The position numbers and the translations under genes were made by a program. Shown here one piece after another: positions 59,235-64,000 of a stretch of DNA of 64,000 bases. The DNA comes from Cryptomeria japonica (Eukaryota; Streptophyta; Pinopsida; Cupressales; Cupressaceae). The stretch covers positions 307,895,950 through 307,959,949 of the forward strand of contig NC_081408.1 of assembly GCF_030272615.1 (NCBI RefSeq). Reading direction: 5' to 3'. Each line of letters begins with the position of its first letter. Position 1 is the stretch's first letter. The notes below the pieces were generated by a model. The model was not told where the DNA came from and searched no databases. It saw only the letters and a program-made list of their open reading frames with translations.

Positions 59235-60367
59235 TGTATACACCTAAAAATGGTCTGGAGATAATTGATTAAATACTCAGTTATTTAATTAATCCCCCTT
59301 CCCAATTCATTGAATTCACAAGTAATTTAATTAATTTCCCTAATTCATCTACTTGTAAATAAATCTAAATGATTTATTTATATAGTTTGCATCATATCCC
59401 CCTTTGATTAATTTATCCACATTAATTAATTAATTTCCTGCATTTAATTCAATTCTTCTAATCCCATAATTAAAATTAACAAATTCCAAGTTTGTTGAGT
59501 TTAATTATCATTTTCCTAATTATTTGAATTTCTAAATTCAAATTGAGCACATGGCTCCTAACTTCTAACTACCTAGCCTAACCACCCCCTAACCTAACCC
59601 ATTTTGTCTAATCCTGGGTCTAACAAACTCTATCTTATCTTGCACATCCTAACTTCCTTATCCTAACCTCTTGTAGGTTGGATATTCCCTCTTGTAGACA
59701 CATGGCACCTTTGCCACATGTCTTCTCCCCTTGGACACTTGTCTTCTTGTGGGAAATTTGTTAAAGATTCTTAGACACTTGTCACCACAGTGATGACATG
59801 TGTCTCTTCTTCCAACCTCTTTTCCAACTTCTTCAATCCTAACCTTTGATATCTCCAGATCAAATCCTAACCGTCCATTTCTGCCACCTCAGCTTTGGCC
59901 TTGAAAATCTGATAAATACCCCTCATTTTCATCAATCAATCCTCCTTAAATCCCTTGCATTCTAGCTTTTTGCATGATTACTATAGGAAATTGCATCTTT
60001 CTATCATATAGAATAATTGATAATTAGATTAAATATTAGCATGTTTAGCATAGTTTTTATCATGTTAATCGAGTTTCAATATCAATCATGTAGCTTAATC
60101 AGTCATCTTAGTTATAATCATGCATCAAATCATCCTAACCTCATGCATTTGCATTATCATGATCATATAGCTACTCAAATTTTGAGTTGTCGATTTGGAG
60201 GTCATTGCTTGTTGAGAACTAGCTATCTACCACCTTTAAGGTCTTGAAAAATAGAGGAGGATGAGGCATCTTAAAGAAAGCCATTGGTTTTCTTTTATTT
60301 AGTTTTCCATTTGTTTCTTAATTTCATTTGTCATCTCATCATTTAGTGTTAATAATAAAAAAGCACA
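59235..60367 (+). mobile_element. 3' LTR of element E
   Basis: It begins TGTATACACC after the purine tract and ends AAAAGCACA. It keeps the 31-bp dyad (59774-59804) but has GATAAATA for the TATA box. Both it and the 5' LTR hold AT-rich starts with repeated TTAATTAATT. Confidence 0.92.
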
Positions 60368-60372
60368 GTTGT

Positions 60373-61526
60373 CATTGATATCAAACTTGTTTATCCAGAA
60401 GACTGTTGGTCCAAATATGCTTTTGGTTGTTGCAAAATTATGTTTTGTGTTGTAGTTAATATTTTTGGTGTTGGTTGCGTTATTCTATATTTAGGTTGGT
60501 CGAAAAGCTTTTTGTGCCCTTCGGATATGTTGCTAATTGTGTTGTGGTTTAGTGGATCATATTCTTTTGGTTCAGATATGTGTTGGAAGATGTCTTGAGA
60601 TGTTGATTTGGGTTTCACCATGGTGTGTGGAGATCCACACTGAGTACTTTGCATCGGAAGAGTTTATGTGGTCAACTGGTTGTTATTTCTACATGTTATT
60701 TTTGGTAATGGATTTGGAGTATGTTTAAGTGTGTTTGAATTGTTGGATCAATTGTACAAGGATGTATTGCAATATGTTTTGGTTTCCTCTTTCTCCTAGA
60801 TTGAAGTATTTTACATCTGAATGGCTTATTTTGTGTAATATTGTTTATGCTATTTTGGCTGACCCTTAATTAGGATTTCAATGTTGTATCTCATATTTAA
60901 GATGTGTATATGGTTGAATTGTAGTGTAGATGAGAAGTGTATGCCAATGATTTGCAAGCAGATTCAAGTTTGTGGTGATGCAAAAGTCAATTTGAGAAGA
61001 ACATTGAAGGTGATATATTATGCGATAGTGTATTGTGATAGTGAAGATTATCAAAGATGTCATGATGTTGGTCACTTGATCCATTTATTCAAGGAAAATT
61101 TCATGTTCAAGAGAATCCTTCTCAATTTCAATTCAGCTATTTCATTCATTGCTAACTGATAGTGAGTCCTTCGGTAGCAGTTTGTGTCTTGTCCTAAAAA
61201 AGTGATCTTCAGTTGAGCAAGTCCTCTTTATATCTTGATTAAGGTTGTGTGCCTTAGTTTTGGAAGTCCTTCAAGTATTGGTGCTCCTTAGCACTAATCC
61301 TAAAATGTTGTAAACATTAGCATTCAGCTTATGAGTTAGCTTCTCACCATGGTTTTTCCCTATTTGGGTATTCCATGTAAATCTGGTGTTCATGTGTTGA
61401 TGGTCGATGCTTATGTGTTAATGATTAATGTGTTATTGCTAAGTAAGTTATTGTTGTTTATTAATAATCTATTTTAAAGTTCTAGACTGATTCACCCCCC
61501 CTCTCAGTCTTGTCGAGTGTTCAACA
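60373..61526 (+). mobile_element. 3' LTR of element D, larger right part
   Basis: This continues the LTR cut at 45126 and follows 40266-41432 in order: CATTGATATCAAAC, TGTGCCCTT-GGATATGTTGCTA, GATGTTGATTTGGGTYTCACC and TATTGGTCACTTGATCCA, ending GAGTGTTCAACA. Open frames here on both strands (60391-60654 minus, 60537-60728, 60878-61159) are LTR sequence. Confidence 0.82.
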
Positions 61527-61534
61527 TAACCTAT

Positions 61535-62639
61535 TTGAAAAGGAATAAACTCAAGAGTGCCTAACAGAGTAGAATGTGGAAATACCATCCAATGTAGAAG
61601 CCCTAGTTACTGAGCGATAAGTGGAGGATGCTCATGAACAAAAACTAAGTAAGGTTGCTACAAAACAAGGAGGAGAGGAAATAAATGTAGACTAGGATTC
61701 CTCAAGAATTGTTCTCACTAGAAAGAGATCAAGTTAAGTTGATAAGATCTGCAAAACAACAAAAGAAGAAAAAGAAGAAAGAATTGCCTAAACTCCAAGA
61801 AAATTCCTCTTAGTACAAGCACATTTATCCATCTCCTAATGATACAACTATAAAAAGGACTAGAACATAAGTAAAGAGTATGGCACTTGAGTAAACAAGG
61901 AATAATCTCTATCTTTTGAGGGACCATCTACTAATAGGAAATGATCATGATAGCGGACACACCGAGGAAACCCAAGTAGGTAAGAACATTATATATCACT
62001 TTCAAAAATGACAAAGGAGAAATGGTGGCAAATATAGCTATGCCAACTATGGATAAAAATGTTAGAGATATAACTCCCTCAAATTACCAAGTAACACAGG
62101 TCAAGATAGGGAAACAAACTAGATGGGAAGAGCTAGCCAAATTTGATGCAACAATAGAAACCATAAAATCAAGGATGCAAAAAGAATAACAATCAAAGTA
62201 GGAACTAAAGGGACAATTGGCTCAATTCATCAAAGACTTGGTTACTTCCTTAGCTTCTCAAGCTGCAGAAATAAAAGTGCCAGCCCTGATCCCTAAAACA
62301 AAAATGGATTCCTTATATGCCATGAAGAACAAGGCAACTGTAATGGACTATTGGATTGCCCAATAGTAGGGAAAAATCATATTATTTTAGGTCAATGCTT
62401 ATGATATTTATGAGGAAGCATCTAGAGTTGAAGCAAAGATGACCACATTGGCCAATCAATGGGATAAAGAAACCCAAAAATATCAAAATAAAATTGATTT
62501 ATTGAAGGAAATAAGAGAACTAGATGCAAGAGAGATTTAGCAAGTTGATATTTTGGGAGATGAAAATTTTAATTTCATTGAAAGTAGCATTGATGCGTTG
62601 GAGTTTAAGTTAGTTGTGAATAGTTTAGGACCAAAATGA
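61535..62639 (+). pseudogene. Fossil ORF, segment 5 (C-terminal coiled-coil region)
   Basis: The frame restored across D gives NLFEKE, then NVEIPSNVEALVTER and VEDAHEQKLSKVATKQGGEE with intervening TAA or TAG. After a frame change near 61830-61990 the frame 62022-62636 runs 205 codons: MVANIAMPTMDKNVRDITPS, WEELAKFDATIETIKSRMQK, EASRVEAKMTTLANQWDKE and NKIDLLKEIRELDAREI, ending at TGA 62637. Its six internal stops (near 62188, 62200, 62365, 62368, 62386 and 62539) are TAA or TAG, and most sit in glutamine-like places next to CAA or CAG codons. The make-up is strongly helical. No known family is recognised. Confidence 0.6.
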
Positions 62640-64000
62640 TAAAATAACATTCAAGTTTTGAAGGTTTCATAACTATCAACCTTGGGGCCCACTTGTACAA
62701 AGAAAATTTAGGTTGGTTGAAAGTTAAAGAAAAAACTTGTTCAATGAGACAAGCTAGTTGAAAAAAAATTGGTCCCACTAGGAAATTTGATGAATAGATT
62801 ATGAATGAATGCCTATAATTAATTTTATCACCAAATTAGGCAACCAAGGTTGTTATCGCCTCGGAGGACACTATGAATAAATTTAAATAATCTCTTAGAG
62901 TGGCAAAGTTTAGAATGAATCGGGTGGATGGGTATGACAAAGAGCCATTGGATTACTACTTAGTAAGCTATGGGGAATACAAGAATAAATAGTAAGTAGT
63001 GAGATAGAATTTTGTATTTAAATTTTAGGCCTATTGTTTCATTTGTTCAAAAGATATTTTTACTCAGATTCTCTGGTGGTTAAGGATAATAGAATGAAGG
63101 TAGAAGTAGTTAACTCTAGTCCCAAATTGGTAACTTTCTTCCACAACACAAGTACACTTCATGCACTATTGTTGTATTCATTTCAAGAATAGAAAGTTTA
63201 TTTTTAGATTATTCTTCCTAAGCGCAATGGGAAACTTTCTATTTCCATCTTTCACACTTTAGTTCATTCTTGCATCTTTCAAAAATTTCCATCAAGCAAC
63301 AACTCCAACTTTCTATTTTCATCTCCAATTTTGATTCTCTTTTGATTTTCTTTTTGTCTTGTTGGAAGAACTTTGATCCCTTTTGAGTAAATTTCTATTT
63401 TGTGTCTTTAGTCTTTGGCTAGCAACTTGCATGTTGGTTTCCCCTTCTAGGTTGTAGGAGTTTTTGCGAGATTTTGATCATTGATTTTGAGGAGGATTCT
63501 CCCTATAAATACAATCTTAAACTTATAATCAAGGCCTAAAAATTAATGATAAATTAGCTTGTATTGCTTAATAATTTTTGGCTCTAAGTATTTAGTTTCT
63601 AAAAGGAATATTTTGTGAATGTTGTGAACCAAAATATCAATGATTTGCTGGTATATTTCAAAGAATAATAAAATGTTATGGTTTGTAATCTCATTGTATA
63701 TCCCTTGTGGTTGTTTGGTATTGTTTCTTTCTTACAAATTCCTTAATCCAATATATATTTAAAATTTTATTAAGAATGTTCATCTTTATAAATCAATCTA
63801 TGCATGCATAATGGTGATTGATGTTAAAATGAACATGAGAAGAGAAAATTAATTTGTATTATGAAACTTCAACTTCATTTTCATGTTTGAATTGTTAATT
63901 ATAGCATGCTAAATGATCTAAATGCATAAACCTTCCTAGATTTTTTTGATATTGTTGATTAAGAATAATACCAATCATTCATTTTCTTACAGATCTATTC
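62640..64000. other. Unassigned right end of the window
   Basis: Bases 62850-62995 still have short protein-like pieces (MNRVDGYDKEPLDYYLVSYG in one frame), which may be a further decayed part of the fossil ORF or of its parent element. From 63000 on I see only AT-rich, non-coding sequence and no LTR end, repeat or gene. Confidence 0.45.

Larger units (their letters stand above)
45127..60367 (+). mobile_element. Element E: 15.2 kb Ty3/Tat-like (Ogre-type) LTR retrotransposon
   Basis: The LTRs at 45127-46253 and 59235-60367 are close in sequence, and GTTGT at 45122-45126 and 60368-60372 is a perfect target duplication inside the 3' LTR of D. The order on the plus strand is primer site, a 3 kb leader with 21-bp arrays, gag, protease, coiled-coil linker, RT, RNase H, a second RNase H-like domain, integrase, a 2.3 kb 3' region and a purine tract. 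RT before integrase marks Ty3. The second RNase H and the long untranslated parts mark the Tat lineage. Many stops and one LINE-like insert make this copy inactive. Confidence 0.9.
40222..61526 (+). mobile_element. Element D: decayed Copia retrotransposon carrying element E in its 3' LTR
   Basis: The 5' LTR is 40222-41432. The 3' LTR starts at 45079 after a purine tract and is split at 45126/60373 by E. The flanks on both sides read TAACCTAT (40214-40221 and 61527-61534), longer than the usual 5 bases, so the exact LTR start is uncertain by a few bases. The order is gag, a joined integrase C-terminus, RT and RNase H on the plus strand. Protease and the integrase core are deleted. The RNase H wording (QDVCLVARFQASPKKTHDQA, LKGTRDFSLWYKKDG) is Sirevirus-like. 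Confidence 0.82.

Noticed and set aside
1-64000. CRISPR array, tRNA, rRNA or bacterial-type operon
   Set aside because: No repeat-spacer pattern, cloverleaf or rRNA core was seen. The tandem repeats here have no unique spacers, and all recognisable proteins are plant LTR-retrotransposon proteins.

Overview
This window is plant nuclear DNA made almost entirely of transposable elements. It is AT-rich and shows no intact cellular gene, tRNA, rRNA or CRISPR array. LTR retrotransposons with plant-type primer sites, very long LTRs (up to 4.6 kb), many solo LTRs and deep nesting suggest a seed plant with a large genome, possibly a gymnosperm. That identification is a guess from element style.

Layout. 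61-4669 is a 4.6 kb LTR of a minus-strand element that runs off the left edge (primer site at 46-58). About 4700-7575 is a small, old, non-coding LTR element. 8074-9810 and 10583-12141 are solo Copia-type LTRs with matching 5-bp target duplications. 14283-19215 is a solo LTR of the same broad family as the one at the left edge; it carries another solo LTR (17151-18336) inside it. 19938-27021 is a complete but decayed minus-strand Copia element (A, Sirevirus-like) with a truncated non-LTR insertion. 27720-40176 is a plus-strand non-autonomous Ty3-type element (B) whose 3' LTR holds a decayed minus-strand Copia element (C, 32038-39016). 40222-61526 is a decayed plus-strand Copia element (D) whose 3' LTR holds a 15.2 kb Ty3/Tat-like element (E, 45127-60367). 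E in turn holds a truncated LINE-like insert (50000-50246).

The least expected feature is the substrate. When the inserts and one copy of each target duplication are removed, the leftover pieces at 13542-14282, 19221-19937, 27022-27719, 40182-40221 and 61535-62639 read as one ancient coding sequence of roughly 1,100 codons. The frame is kept across the insertion points, and many of its stops are explained by CAA, CAG or CGA turning into TAA, TAG or TGA. I do not recognise the product. The N-terminal part looks globular, the middle is basic then acidic, and the C-terminal part looks like a coiled coil. It may be an accessory ORF of an older retroelement or a dead host gene.

Nothing here forms a working pathway. 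The functional logic is that of separate retroelements: gag for packaging, protease, integrase, reverse transcriptase and RNase H for copying, all broken by stops, frameshifts and deletions. E keeps the fullest domain set, including a second RNase H domain typical of the Tat lineage, 21-bp tandem arrays in its leader and a 31-bp dyad upstream of the LTR TATA box.
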